NCBI RefSeq assembly: GCF_052857255.1
Contig: NW_027526484.1
Span: 1,089,501 to 1,153,500, forward strand
Source of the DNA: Amblyomma americanum
Taxonomy: Eukaryota; Arthropoda; Arachnida; Ixodida; Ixodidae
Direction of reading: 5' to 3'
DNA: 64,000 bases
Shown here: in pieces, positions 30,741-42,574 of the stretch
Layout: every line of letters starts with the position of its first letter
Numbering within the stretch: position 1 is the first letter of the stretch
Notes under the pieces: model-generated
The model's database searches: none
What the model was told of the DNA's origin: nothing
What the model saw: the letters and a program-made list of their open reading frames with translations, nothing else
Position numbers and translations under genes: made by a program

Positions 30741-33700
30741 CTTATGTTTTCTTAAGCCTGCGTCAGTATATTTGAGAAGCAGTCGTTATAGCAGCCTTTG
30801 ATCTCTAAATCTCTGTAAGGTAAGGAGAACCGTTTTCCTCGACATTCGAGACCTCTTGGTGTTGAGGAGTGCCTTTGAGGGCTGCATTGTGCGGATAAGA
30901 CGAAAGCCCGTTGCCTTGTTCCTCTTGGCAAAATCATTACTTTTAATCTGCAGGACTGCAACTACAATTATAGGCGTACAAGAAAAAGCAAATTTTCTAG
31001 AATTTCTTCCTTCTTTTTCGCTGAGTGTTTCGCTCCGGCAGCAAAACTAACCGACTGAAATAGGTCGCGTTAACTCCGGCCAGTGCGGCTCCTCAGTCTC
31101 GGCACAGTGACCTTGGGAGTACGGCGTAGAGCTTGAACCATGCTGCGCGGGAAAAAGAAATCAAAGCCAATATCCTAATCATGCCTAGTAAGTCATTAAC
31201 ATAGATCAGCTGATTTATTCTGGCGCGCTGACCCTGAAACATAGCACGCGACAAAAACATCACCCGGAAAGTATTACCACACGTGGCTCATAAAAGAAGC
31301 AAACGGAAGGGGAAAACCTACGTTGAAAGTCCGTTCCAAATAAAACAAACTAAGCAGTATCGATTCGCCGCCCAGGCTTTAATACTCTCGGTGGTGGCAC
31401 TCACAGCGCCAGTTTTCGTTTTCCTTTTAGCTCGCCCGAGCGGACGCGCGTGCCGGGGGGGAGGGGGGGGGGGAGGGGTGGCCTTAAAGGGTCTTGGCCG
31501 CCGGAAGGAAAACCTCGTCCGAAAGCCGCTATATTTTTGCCGCAGAGCCGTCGTCCTCCTCTTTGTTAGTCTAGATGCGCGGCGCTTTTATTTGCCACCT
31601 CTGCCAGAGGCGCCGCTTTTGCACAGCGCTCCGTAAGACAAAAATGTGTGTGCAGGGGGTGGGAGGACGAGTGTGTTTCCTATCTCGAAGTTGCTTTGGG
31701 CGTTTGGCGCGAAGCCAGAAGCGTGGTCCGCACCGAAGTAGACGGCCGCTGTACTTACCAGCCTGCCATTACGCAAAATTGCAGGCGATGAGAGGACTTA
31801 GAGCGGGAACAAAAACACCAATTATTGATGCTATCTTTAAGTGCCAGTTAGTAGCAAGAAATGTGTAAAACTGACCGCGAAAAACACTACAGATAGTGAA
31901 TTATGCACGCGCACAAACCTAGCGTTGGTTTCAAAATGGTTTGCTATCGCGAACACTCGGTCTATATGCCCGAAAGCGGAGGAAACTAGATATAAAGAAT
32001 CGAACGACATTGATGGCAGAAATCACGTTTTCGAGCGTACTACAGAAAGGACATTTCGACAGCACGTTTTTTTTCCCCAGCAATATACAATACCCCGTTC
32101 GCGCTCTCAAGAACCGCCATGTATTATTTCTCAGCTGCGCTGGCGTCAACAGATATCTTAGTTTTTACCTGTCAACAATTTCTTCAGGTAATTTATTCTG
32201 AGTGCTTCGCTTGGCTGCAGAAAACAGTAATATATTAGGGTGCAAACAGGTGAAAAACGTAGATTCGGCGTCTTACCCGTCATGTTCCTCTTTCCTGCTC
32301 ACTACTTAGCACGATCTGGCTAGCCCACGCACCGGACTAAGCTTTGCCTCAACGCGGCGCTTTGAAGAATGTTCCAAAATATTTTTTAACTGTATATTCT
32401 CTACACTACATGCATGTCTTTGTAAAACCTATCGACGGCTTTGAGCAAATGCTTCTGTAAGTGTAGTAAAATATTATGAAATGGGTCTACAAATAAGGCC
32501 ACATTTCGCTTTCTTCGCTCCATAGAGCGCTCCTTGATTGCTTTGAACAAGGTTGGCATGTTGTGTACGCGGGTTTTACGTGCGACAACATTCCCACAAT
32601 GACATGCGGTGAAGACTGCGCGACAACCTATCTGCGTCATTTTGTCGGCTGGATTAAGGTGAATCGAATCAATTCTACGGTGCATGTAAGTCTCCTGTAT
32701 TGTTTACGAAAAGAAAAGAGAACCATTTAATGGTCAAATACGGCATCTACTACAGGCCACATCACCAACAAAAGGTACTCTAAGTGCTGCATACGCACCA
32801 CTTTTATATATTAACTAGAGAAGACATAACGTGAAAAGTAATTCAAAAGGTAACGGGGAATGAACCATTGAGCATTGCACGAAACAAAAAAAGCGGGAGG
32901 CAGGAAAGATCGAAATTCCTGACCAGCATTTCGACAGGAGGAGCTTTTTCAGGCTTCCCTCCCTCCGGTTGTCCATATTGTGCTGTCAAAATTGCAGTCT
33001 TTCCTGCTCTCTGTCTAACGTTGTCGGAACCTAGCGATTTGGAGTGGTTAACAGAAGTCAACTCCACAGTGTGAAATAAAAAAAAAACTGAATTTTAGGC
33101 CCGTTCAAGGTTCCTTTACATCGTAGATGGTAAAAATTACCGACGCGTAAAACAACGGCGATGAGATTGTTGAATATTAGGTAACGGAATAGTGCGTTTG
33201 GGAACAGCTCGAGAGAAGAAAACATCGCGGCAAGAACCTGCTGCAGCAAGAGAGAGTCAGGGCAAATGATAAGGGGATGTATCGCCGGTAAAAGGCTAGT
33301 TTGCATAAAGGATTGCATTACCAACCATACACAAACGCTGAAAAAGTCTGCGCATTCCTTATGACTGTAATTTTTTTTTCTTATGATACCTATCCAGAAC
33401 CGCAGTGCGTGCAGAAAATGATTTTCCTAGCTGGTGCTAGGCAAATCAAAAACGCAGTAACAACTAACAACGCAGTAGTATTGAACACTGCTAGAATAAC
33501 AGGGATGGGAGAGGGAGGCAGATTTGCATTTGGTGCCCTATATTTCTTTTGCTACCTTGCAAAGAGTGAAGAGAAAAACGTGTTGGATACGTATTCATAC
33601 CTGCCTTTCCATATCTTTTATTGCTAATAAGGGCAGGTTGCTAACGCTGCAGTTCCCATTAGAACATATTCGCTAAAATGCCTCGTCGGCATTCGGGAGT

Positions 33701-34770
33701 GCCTTCAGTGGCTTGCGAATCAGCTTTTGTTAAATCATCGCGTACTCAGCTTTACAAGCTCGTTGTTATGCGGTTATTATATTTCAAATATTCTTTAATA
33801 CTGTTTTTGTTACAAAGAGCACTTTCCTTCGGCAACATACGTGCCTAAAAACTTTCTAAATTCATATTCTCACATCAATAGATTTTCTGAAGACACTTAT
33901 TAACAAGTTGCTGAATACATGTGCGGAATGCCCAAGAGCCCAAAGCACTGATAGATGAAAGAGATTTTAGCTGCTTTCCAAAGGAAAAGATTTCGCTTGA
34001 ATAAGTGCCATGGGCATAACGAAACGACTCATCTTATGCAGAAATAAAATGAGATGTCCAAATGTGAAATGTGAAAACCGCAATAGTCTAAAGGCACAGA
34101 AACACTTATTAGTAAGTATTGTACCATTCATACTACTTTGTTTGTTTGAGCCAGAAACTTTTATTTGCACTATCTTTTTCATGTACTGTTCGCCCCTTTG
34201 AAGTCTCGGTATATACATATACTTGCGTACGGTCACCGAGCTGTTAGGTGCCTTCAGTGAACTACCATTATTTAGCCAGAGGGTGTAGCCCACACTAAGG
34301 TCTTCCTTCTCATTGCATGCTATTCGGACTGCGCGCCACACTACACTGGTAAAGCACGGTAGGTAGGCAGTGTAGCCCATCTAGGCATTTTCCAAGGTGC
34401 TGGCTGTTTTCAGTCTCAGCCGGAACTGTTGGTGGAGTGCGCATATTTTTTTCTCTTGAAAAGTAATAATGTACAGCTCTACACAGAGAGGAGAGATGCA
34501 ACGGTGTCTTATATTGGCTCATCCAGGAATGGGCTTGCAGGCCTTTCGAACAAAGCACTGAGGGGGAACGAAATTGTCCCATGTATCATGGAAGGGGACG
34601 TGAACTGTCATATGTAGCTGTGTAGTGGTGTAAGGCAACAAATGGTGCTCTTTTCTGTGCTGTATTTTTTAAAAACTGCTAATGTAATTACAGGAGCAGA
34701 ACTTCAGTGCATGACTGATTACTAATATTGAAATCAGAATGGTGGGGATAGGAATTATAGTGAATGAAAT
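30741..34770. other. No supportable gene
   Basis: About 4 kb with short frames only. A G-rich tract lies at ~31455-31485 and GC-rich sequence around 31.4-31.75 kb. The frames at 31283-31636 (plus), 32401-32685 (minus) and 33058-33324 (minus) show no recognisable domain. Confidence 0.4.
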
Positions 34771-35440
34771 AAAGTTTTGAGCAATCTAGGAAGAGACCAA
34801 CAGTTTGCGATTGGCAGCGAGGTATTTGTAGACGCAAGGGAATGCATTTATCCAGGGCAAGTAGTGACAGCAGATCTTGATCATGAGAGGAAAAGATCTA
34901 GGGGAATAATAGAAGGGCGGAGTGCATTTCACTGGTACTGTGAGTTCATGAATAGTTGCTCATCAGTATCTCTCAAAAGGGAAGCATAAAATAGTTGTAT
35001 ATTGCCAGTACTCACCTATTGGAGAGAACCTTGGAGGCTGACGAAAAGATTTGAATATAAATTAAGGACAGTGCAGCGAGCTATGGAAAGGACAGTGATA
35101 AGGGTAAAGTTAAGAGACAGGAAGAGAGCAGAGTTTATTACCGGACGAAACACGGGTTATTTATACCCCAGTTATGATCAAAATGATGAAATGGGCATGG
35201 TCAATTAAAGTAAGGAGGAAAATGTACTCTCGATCGCCGCTTAGGGTAACAGAGTGTATTCCAGGGAAAGTCCAATGCAGCAGGGTGCGATAAAGTCGGG
35301 ATGGCAGATGACGTAAGGAAGTGCTCGGGGATGGTTCGGACCCGGGATGACGCAGGGCAGGGTTAACTGGAGGTCATTGCCGGCCTTCGTTATGCACTGA
35401 TAGGAAGGAGCTTGTGGTGCTGCTGCTGATGATGACATTT
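34771..35440 (+). mobile_element. Decayed RTE-type LINE fragment
   Basis: The same family as the copy at 19.0-19.9 kb, on the opposite strand. It shows QQFAIGSEVF, YPGQVVTADLDHERKRSRGI, PVLTYWREPWRLTKRF and VQRAMERTVIRVKLRDRKRA in two frames. A shift lies near 34985. It ends in a GCTGCTGCTGATGATGA tail at ~35420-35440. Much more diverged than the nested copy, hence older. Confidence 0.8.
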
Positions 35441-37186
35441 GCAACTGATGTTTAGTCTAAGTTTTCTTGCCTGTTCCCTGTTTTGTAAATTCAGCAGAGT
35501 TACGGTGGATATAACGGTGTATGGAAAAAGATTGACCTTGTTGTCATCTAATAAAGCGTAAGAGGACTTCGTTCAAGTAGGTTATTTTTTCTCCAGGAAT
35601 CTTCCGGGGGGATGTGAGAATTTGTAACCCTCTACTGTCATATCACGAAACGCTCACACCGCGTCACTGGATCCATGTAAGGATGCCGAGCGGCTACATC
35701 AGCTACCTACGACAGGAATAAGGGGAAGTGAAGGTGCCAAGAAAAGCTAAACCTGCGATGCGTTCCGGTCGTTCTCATTTTATTTCTGGTAAATGTTGCT
35801 TCATCGCGATACGGAAACAGAAGACTCGCCTAAGAACTGCGGCCTACGAGATGCAGCATCATGTTGCAACGCTGCCGTCATGGCTACGCGCCGTCTTCCG
35901 ACACAAGGGCAGCGGAAGGGCGAGGATGAGATACTAATAAGAAGCAACAATTCAGGGAGTTAATCGGAAAGTCGCTGTTATGCGAGGACCATGAACATTA
36001 CAAAGGGTGCGTGATTTATATCTCTCTACATACTACATAGGTGGCAGATGGAGAACCTGACGCCTTTTTGTTATTTTGCTCCTACCTGTTCGCATCGAAT
36101 TTTTTTTTTTGGGGGGGGGGAGGGGGCAGATGGAATTTGTAGAGCAAAGCTTACTTGCTTAGCCCATGAATCAGCTAAAGTTGTAATAGTTTTTTTTTTT
36201 TGGTTAAGCCACTTAGCGCTGAATTTCGCCATCGAATCTACACTGTCAAGCGTACGAGAAGGCCTAGCCGTGCGCATGCGAAGCTAGGAAATTTGATCTG
36301 GCCACCTGTCGCCTCCCCTAAACGTGGAGAGGGCATTTCCCTCTCTCTACTTATCCACCTGCCAATCATGGTAGGTGGTGGCATTGGACGGAACATAACT
36401 TGATTCAATCAAATGAAAATAAGGAAGATATTTTAAATCAAATCACTAAGTAATTAAGGTCTTGCGGCTGACTCTTCTAGAGTCCAAGGCAAAATGCAGG
36501 GCTGTATGGCCAAACTCAAACTATACAGCTTTCGATGCAAAAGCTTTCACAAAACTTTCGCTCGGTTAACCTGAGGAGCTTATAACGCTATTAACGAAAA
36601 TTTTACAGTGAATGACGAGGTTTATATCCGCGTAAAGACGAGAGGATATATGCATGAAACGTCGTTTCGTACACGACTCATCTTTGAAGGTGGTTACAGC
36701 AGTTCAGCTTAGTTCAATTTATTACCTTAAAGGACCCCTTTTCTCGGGGGTAATATATACATAGAAGTAAAATCGGGAGCATATTTAAAAGCTGTTTCGC
36801 CATACAAGCAGGCAGCATGAGGATAAAAGCGTTTGTTGCAGAAGTGCATTTTTTGCTCGATGTGGCTATAAGCAAAACGACTGGGTAGCGGAACAGCCGA
36901 ATGATATAGAGCTCCGCTGTTTTACACATGTCATTTATTTTTGGCACCTCCAGAGAAGGGATGAAATGTTCTGTCACCACCGACGTCAGATTTTTCGTTA
37001 GATGTGGACGCTGAAGCAAGAAACACTTCTTGAAACGTCATTCCAGTTTGCTCTACTTTTCCTGTGCTCTGCAAATGCGCTGAAAGCGCAACTAGAGCGT
37101 TATCACCCATCGCGTTCATCCCTGGTGAAGACTCTTTTCTGAGCGCTTCTCCACCGCTTGCATGAATTATGGCATCACCAGTAAAG
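35441..37186. other. No supportable gene
   Basis: Short frames only; T- and G-runs at ~36100-36122 and ~36190-36201. The right part (36.7-37.18 kb) would be the 3'-UTR or downstream region of nrf-6-like gene B on the minus strand; no firm polyadenylation signal is claimed. Confidence 0.4.
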
Positions 37187-37483
37187 TCAAAGGTGGCAGC
37201 TTGTTCGGCTGCAATTCCCAGGAAGAATCCCATTCGACGTGTTCTTCTCGGAGCTGGTTTGCCAAATGTCCAATTTTCTATCTCTGAACGTCACAACGGC
37301 GTCCGGAAGTTTGTCTTGCACAGAGTTGTCATTCGGCGCTTCGTCTTTCTCTCTCCCCTCAGTCTTGCGGCGTTGAGGGTCGAAAATCAGCTTGTCCAGG
37401 CGTCCTGTCGGCGCCTCACAAAAGATGAACAGAAGGTAACTCAGTAGGTAGCTCCACACAAGCATGCTGAAGAAAAACGAAAC
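37187..37483 (-). CDS. nrf-6-like acyltransferase gene B, last coding exon
   Basis: Acceptor TTTTGTGCAG^GTTTCG (exon starts at 37483), phase 0, then 98 residues and a stop at 37187-37189. It begins with the final transmembrane helix (SFFFSMLVWSYLLSYLLFIF) and the signature CEAPTGRLDKLIFDPQRR. This is the usual end of the acyltransferase-3 domain in NRF-6-like proteins (FEAPxxxLEK). A hydrophilic cytosolic tail of ~65 residues follows. In phase with the exon at 40.05-40.19 kb. Confidence 0.8.
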   Translation of the reverse strand, partial: VSFFFSMLVWSYLLSYLLFIFCEAPTGRLDKLIFDPQRRKTEGREKDEAPNDNSVQDKLPDAVVTFRDRKLDIWQTSSEKNTSNGILPGNCSRTSCHL

Positions 37484-38315
37484 CTGCACAAAACACGAAA
37501 TAAGACGCACATTTAGCTTCATTCAGTCGCTGCGATTTCTCTTCTGCCCCTAAACCAAATTTAACCAATTCCACACGTTAGAACTACTAGGTAGCGTTTC
37601 AGAGGCAGTGATATCTGACACACAGTCCTTGGCAGTTAATTTTCGGCTGCAAAAAATAGGCAGCTCTTATGACATCATAGTATATGTAAGGCTGGAGGCG
37701 TTCTTAAAAAAGAAAATAAAATAAAAAAAACAACTTATCTAATATTTTCTTCAGAGATAAACTTCTCGACTTGCTTTGAATCTGCAGAACTGGTGAAACG
37801 TTTTTTTTTCAGCGTACACAAAAGATGTCGAGACACACAACATGTGTTTATTTCAAAGGCTGCCTGTATTTTTCAAACTTTACAATGACCCGAGAACACG
37901 ACCATACTTTTTCGTTCTGGGAAGTTCGGATTCCTTACCAAAAGTTTTGCACTTAGTATTGTCTCGGTGTTGTTTTAGGTTTACTGAAGAGAACAAATGC
38001 TGATTAGGATACATATATACTATACCGGACAAATGGTGCCTTGAAGATAATGTAAAAATAAATGCTGTGTGGACAAGCAGTAAATAAAGCAATGTCAAAG
38101 GGTAAGGCTGTGGCAGGCTTTTACAAGCAAATGCCTATTGTAAAAGTGCGTGATCTGTGAAGAAATTTCATTTTAAACTTTGCGTGTAAACGTACGGTGC
38201 CAATTAGCACGTGATGAAACGAGTGAAAAGCCTGACTAGCTAGGGATGCTGTTGTAATTGAGCAGACGCTCTCTTTCCAGAAGATCAGTGTTGGTAGTAG
38301 GAGTACAACGCCATG
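37484..38315 (-). other. Intron of nrf-6-like gene B, left part
   Basis: AT-rich, no repeat family recognised, short frames only. The intron continues through the SINE at 38.3 kb to the donor at 40047. Confidence 0.6.
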
Positions 38316-38317
38316 AT

Positions 38318-38520
38318 GCGACACATGGACTATGAGGGATGCCGTAGAGGATAGTTCCGGTTTAATTCAGACCTTAATTCAGTTATTTAACGTATTCACA
38401 GCACACGGGCATTTTTGCTCTTGGCTTCCATTTAAATGCGGCCGCCGCGGACGGGATTATATCCCACGACCTTGGGATCAGCAGGTGAACGCCAAAGGTA
38501 CTGAGCCACCAGGGTGGATT
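38318..38520 (-). repeat. Ruka-type SINE, diverged
   Basis: Lies in the last intron of nrf-6-like gene B. It has CCACCCTGGTGGCTCAGTA (minus-strand head), a degraded B-box GGGATATAATCCCGTCC, the GCGGCCGC block and GCCCGTGTGCTGTGAA body. The tail end is GGCATCCCTCATAGTCC. Confidence 0.7.
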
Positions 38521-40047
38521 TTTTCAGAAGAGAATTCTTCTACTTTTGCAACCACCATGTTTCCTCAAAGAGCAGGCAGTGAATAAGATCGCTGAACTTG
38601 GCGCCTCTAGTGACGCTTAAGGCTTTGAATGTGTAGCGGCGGCCTCTGTCAGCGTGTTTTTAAAGAAATAAATACATAGAGGTATATCTTGTTATCTACT
38701 CTACAATTAAGGAATTGAAAGCTTTTTTCCAGGAGACACCTGGCCACGCGAAAGGTACAGTCAGGAATATTTTGGTGGAACGCTGATGATGCCCGACAGG
38801 TATACCGCCATTCATGCTAAACGATACGTACGATGCTAAGCAAGCACTTTCAGCCTGATGGCTTCCGCGATCGGCGCGACTCTGCAAAGAATGCAACCTG
38901 GCAACGTCGTGTTGTACCTGGAACATATGCCGTCCTCCTTGCGCATTGGGGTCGCAGGGTAGGCACAGGAGATCGAATGCTTGGTGTCTTTTTCTGCACT
39001 CGCATCACAATCACTCTGACTCTTGAGTGTCTGCTATTCAATTAATGTAAGTCCTAAATTGAGTCAAGCCGAAAGCTTCAGATTAATTATTTTTCTTTCC
39101 AGGGTTTTCGCAAGAACTCTCTTTGCTAGAGTGCTTGGTGCCCTCAGAAGATGTCATTATATTGCGGTAGCAATGAAGATATTTACCCGGTTATGACCGA
39201 AGTTTAATTTGTGCTGTTAAGAGATTCGAAGCACAAAACTTGATATTGAGAAAAAAAACTCGTTGAAATTCTTCTGGGCTCTACAGGATTTATTGGGCTC
39301 TCCTTGAGTTTCTTGTGGTTCAGTTGGCTTCATTTAGCTCCTTTTATTCAAGTGATTCAAATAAAACTCGGGTATGTGCGGTTTACAAAGTTAGAAAGGA
39401 CATGACGGATAAGAAGAAAGGCCACCGAAACAGACATTCTCGAGAATGCGCAAATTCATATAAGCTCGCTAACTCATCCGCCTATGTACGAACGAAGAAC
39501 GCGCCAAGGAGCAGAAAGCACTCAACGATTGAAAATAGCCGCTATGGTACACTACTAAATCTACCGCCAGACATTCCTCTATGGCAGCAACTAATGTATG
39601 CGCGATGCAACTGAAGTCGATGCTCGTTGCTTAATTATAGACAAATTTCTACCTTTCTGTTCTCTGCTATAAAACATTTTTTTTTTAAATTCACTGAGAG
39701 TAATACCCATTTTCTTGAAGCGGTAAAGGACTTATTCCTTTATGCAGCATGCTAGACACGCTCCGCGCCCGCATTACATTTCTTAGGATTCGTAGCCGTG
39801 TTGCAACTACGTTGCCTGCCAATAGGTGATTGTGCATGCGCGATGCGCATTATTATCTGCATGGTGGCACAGCAATACGGAAACGGTGAGCCGGAAGTAC
39901 TAGCACGCCCTTCGCAAATGCTCTGAAATGCCTAGAGGGGATTACTTTTAGGTATAGATATGCGGTGGCCTAAGTAACGATGTCCTTGGCCAGTGTATTT
40001 AACCGCTGCACCTTCCAAAGCTTAACGTTTTTGGTCCAGACACTCAC
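38521..40047 (-). other. Intron of nrf-6-like gene B, right part
   Basis: No coding motif or known repeat seen; several short frames on both strands. Confidence 0.5.
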
Positions 40048-40190
40048 CACAGAGAAGTGCGAAAAAAATATCCTCTCCCGGGAGATGTGCAGGCACAGGT
40101 GTATGAAGGGTAGATGGATGATGTACACGCCGAAGGCCAGTCTGCTAAGAGGCGTGAAGGCGCTCCATGAGAGGAACTTGTTGAGAAAGC
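40048..40190 (-). CDS. nrf-6-like acyltransferase gene B, exon with PLSR motif
   Basis: 143 nt. Acceptor TGTTCCCCTAG^GC at 40190 (phase 1, completing the Gly begun in the previous exon) and donor GTG^GTGAGT (GT starts at 40047). It encodes FLNKFLSWSAFTPLSRLAF then GVYIIHLPFIHLCLHISRER, one of the most conserved blocks of NRF-6-type acyltransferases (GGxxNxFLSWxxFxPLSRLxYxxYLxH), with a membrane helix. The joined context GRG-G-FLNKFLSW fits the family across the splice, which supports this acceptor over an upstream ATG. Confidence 0.85.
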
Positions 40191-42384
40191 CTAGGGGAAC
40201 AGACAACATGACTGGTGAAAAGAAGAGAACCATGGAGCACCTTATTAGCAGCAGTGAAAGTTTAGCATTGCCCAACGACATTCTGTGGTCATAAGGAACG
40301 AGAACCGTTAGAGTCGTTTGAACGATTCCATGTTTCGTTCAGGCTCTAATGTGTCGAAGGGAGGTTACAGAAGATTTAGACAGGACGCAAGGAGCGGTGC
40401 AGACATGACGAGTGTTATTAGCAACATGCGCAATTGATAGTAGCGCTCGTCTCATCTGCATGCAGCTTTCCTTACGTCCTTATCAAGGTCTCGTTTCCCT
40501 CCTTTAGACATGTCTCACAAAATGGCCCGAAGCTCTGGCATTCTAAAGGCTAAAGTAAGAGCATGTTTCATTGGGAAACTTGGTAAGCAGAAAGAAGGAG
40601 AAAAGAAGCAAGGCAAACCTGATGCTCTAGCAAAAGCCAGAGTGTTGTATGGGTGGTTTAGTGTCCCTAAGCTCCAACAGGGCTACTGGGGACGCCGTAG
40701 TGGAGGGATATGGTGCAATTTGCACCACCTAGGGTTTTTGGAGGAGCCCTCAGTGGTCAGCACATGGGCGTTTTTCGAATTTCACCCTCATTACGATGGT
40801 GCTTCTGCGGCTGGGATGAGACTCCGCGACAACGTACTGACTAGCAGGGCGCCTCATCCTCCTAGTGACGGCGGTGGGTCTTGACTATAGTCGTAATAGT
40901 GCCGGACATTCTCAGGCATTTTGCGCGGCACGTTCAAATGAGGGTTTCATGAATACAACTGCGCCTTAAGCGTTCTACACAGAGCGCTAATTCGAGGCTT
41001 AGTTGGGAAACTCTTTCGCAACGTAGCACATGTCTTACTATTCCATCAATAGTTGGGATTTTCTCGTAATTTCAATTTGGTGGTCAAGCTCTTATAGTTG
41101 ACATGATGGCAGAGTAAACAAAAGCAGCAATCTTTGCTCCACAGTGATATGCGTGATGAAGACCCCGCCAAGCTTGTTGAGGCGTAGCATCACCCAAGGT
41201 GCTTTCACTGCGAATATCTAGAAGGGGTAAGGTGTACCATAGCCCCAGTGATAACGAGGTGGCTCAATTGGGATAGTTACGGCAGCCACGACTAAAGGAC
41301 AGAGTCTCGTGGGCCACGGCAGAAGCTGCGTAGTGCTGGCTGGTGAGCATTGCTGGGCAAGACCCACAGCGAGGCACTAAGAACGAGCTCGTATTACGCA
41401 TTACATTTAAATGGCCGCGTCGACGTATCCGTCCTGAGGGAAGTCATTTTGCTGGTATAAAACACTGCCAATCGGAGGAGATTTCGTTGTGAATAATGGA
41501 GTTTGGGACACGGCTAAAGAGCGTCGAGGTCAACATAGACGCCAGGAAAACCCGACTTGGCATGCACCCTGATCGCCTAACGGTAGAGTTGCTCTACGCC
41601 TTGAAAGAATGAATGCACAAATTTCGCTGCATTTTTTGTGCATTTCTTCAATCGTTCACGTCACAGTCATGAATATAAATACGTGTGCGCACAATAGCAA
41701 TATGGTGTTTACCGCCCTCGTATCTGACCACGTTATAAATTAGGCAGTACTAGACTCGACTTTTTTTCTGCTTTTTTCGACATATCCTAAGTTTGGGGCT
41801 ATCCAAAGACAAAAGTATCAGTTTCCTGCAGTCCAGGGCGTAGAAATTTGCTTCACCAGACAGTGAAAATGCCGGACTTTAAGGAAATTATGAAGCCGCT
41901 CTGCACGCGGAGCTTCGCTTGAGTGTGAAAACCGCCAAAGAAAAACATTCGCCTAATTGTTGCTATGGGCACACTCACCACACACGCACTGACATATGTC
42001 GCAGCGTAGAACGTTGCAAGCCTCTGCCTAAATTAGCCTCGCTCGCCTCAGTGACTATGTATGAGTGCGTGACTCTTTCTATGTATGTGACTTAGCATCG
42101 CTGTAAAAGAGTTTGGCCCGTATGAAAGTTCACATAACACTGACACTGACGCTGAATGGCCACTTTGTTACATTTCACGCTGAGATATTTTTACGAAAGG
42201 AAGACTTCTGGCGAAACATGGACAATGTCGTGCTCTTCCCCTTCTCTCTATATTTTCACGAGCTCCCTCGCCTGCACCGCAACTTTTTTATTCTCACTGA
42301 AGTATTGTGGCATTTCCTATCTGCAGTGTCCATAAAAGATGTTTTCACCCCTTAATTCGAGGGATGCTAAACTGTCGTAAATAC
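40191..42384 (-). other. Intron of nrf-6-like gene B
   Basis: About 2.2 kb. It contains a degenerate Ruka-type SINE (40660-40870); otherwise no recognised feature. The frame at 40510-40884 (plus) overlaps that SINE and is not a gene. Confidence 0.6.
40660..40870 (-). repeat. Degenerate Ruka-type SINE
   Basis: Retains GGGACGCCGTAGTGGAGG, CACCTAGGGTTTTT, a GTGCTTCTGCGGCTGGGAT relic of the B-box region and other blocks in the order of the minus-strand copies. Head and tail are blurred. Confidence 0.55.
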
Positions 42385-42574
42385 CTCCTCGTCCCGTGGC
42401 ACAGGAGAGGGTGATCCAGGCCAAGAAAATGGACCACAAGATCCGGTCGAAGAACGCTGCCGATAGTTTTCCAAACTCCGTGGTGGGGTCTCTGGTGCGG
42501 TACCACACCGTCTTTATGAAGATACAGCACATCCCACAGGCGACAGCAATGCACCATGCTGTGGCCTGCAGCAC
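42385..42574 (-). CDS. nrf-6-like acyltransferase gene B, exon
   Basis: 190 nt. Acceptor ATCTCTTCAG^GTGCTG (exon starts at 42574, phase 0) and donor GGAG^GTATTT (exon ends at 42385, phase 1). It encodes two hydrophobic segments (TAWCIAVACGMCCIFI and DRILWSIFLAWITLSCATG) joined by a charged loop. The AAFFDRILWSIFLAWITLSC then ATGRG pattern matches the ...R..WA..lawiilaC..G.GG block of NRF-6-like proteins. Phases agree with both neighbours. Confidence 0.82.

Noticed and set aside
31283..31868. Plus-strand frames of 97-117 codons around a poly-G tract
   Set aside because: Low-complexity Gly run from the G-tract and no similarity; no supporting signals.
40510..40884. Plus-strand 124-codon frame
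   Set aside because: Overlaps a degenerate SINE and lies antisense in an intron of nrf-6-like gene B; no domain.
41260..41330. tRNA-like stretch GTGGCTCAATTGGGATAG
   Set aside because: An A-box-like sequence is present but no B-box or cloverleaf follows.
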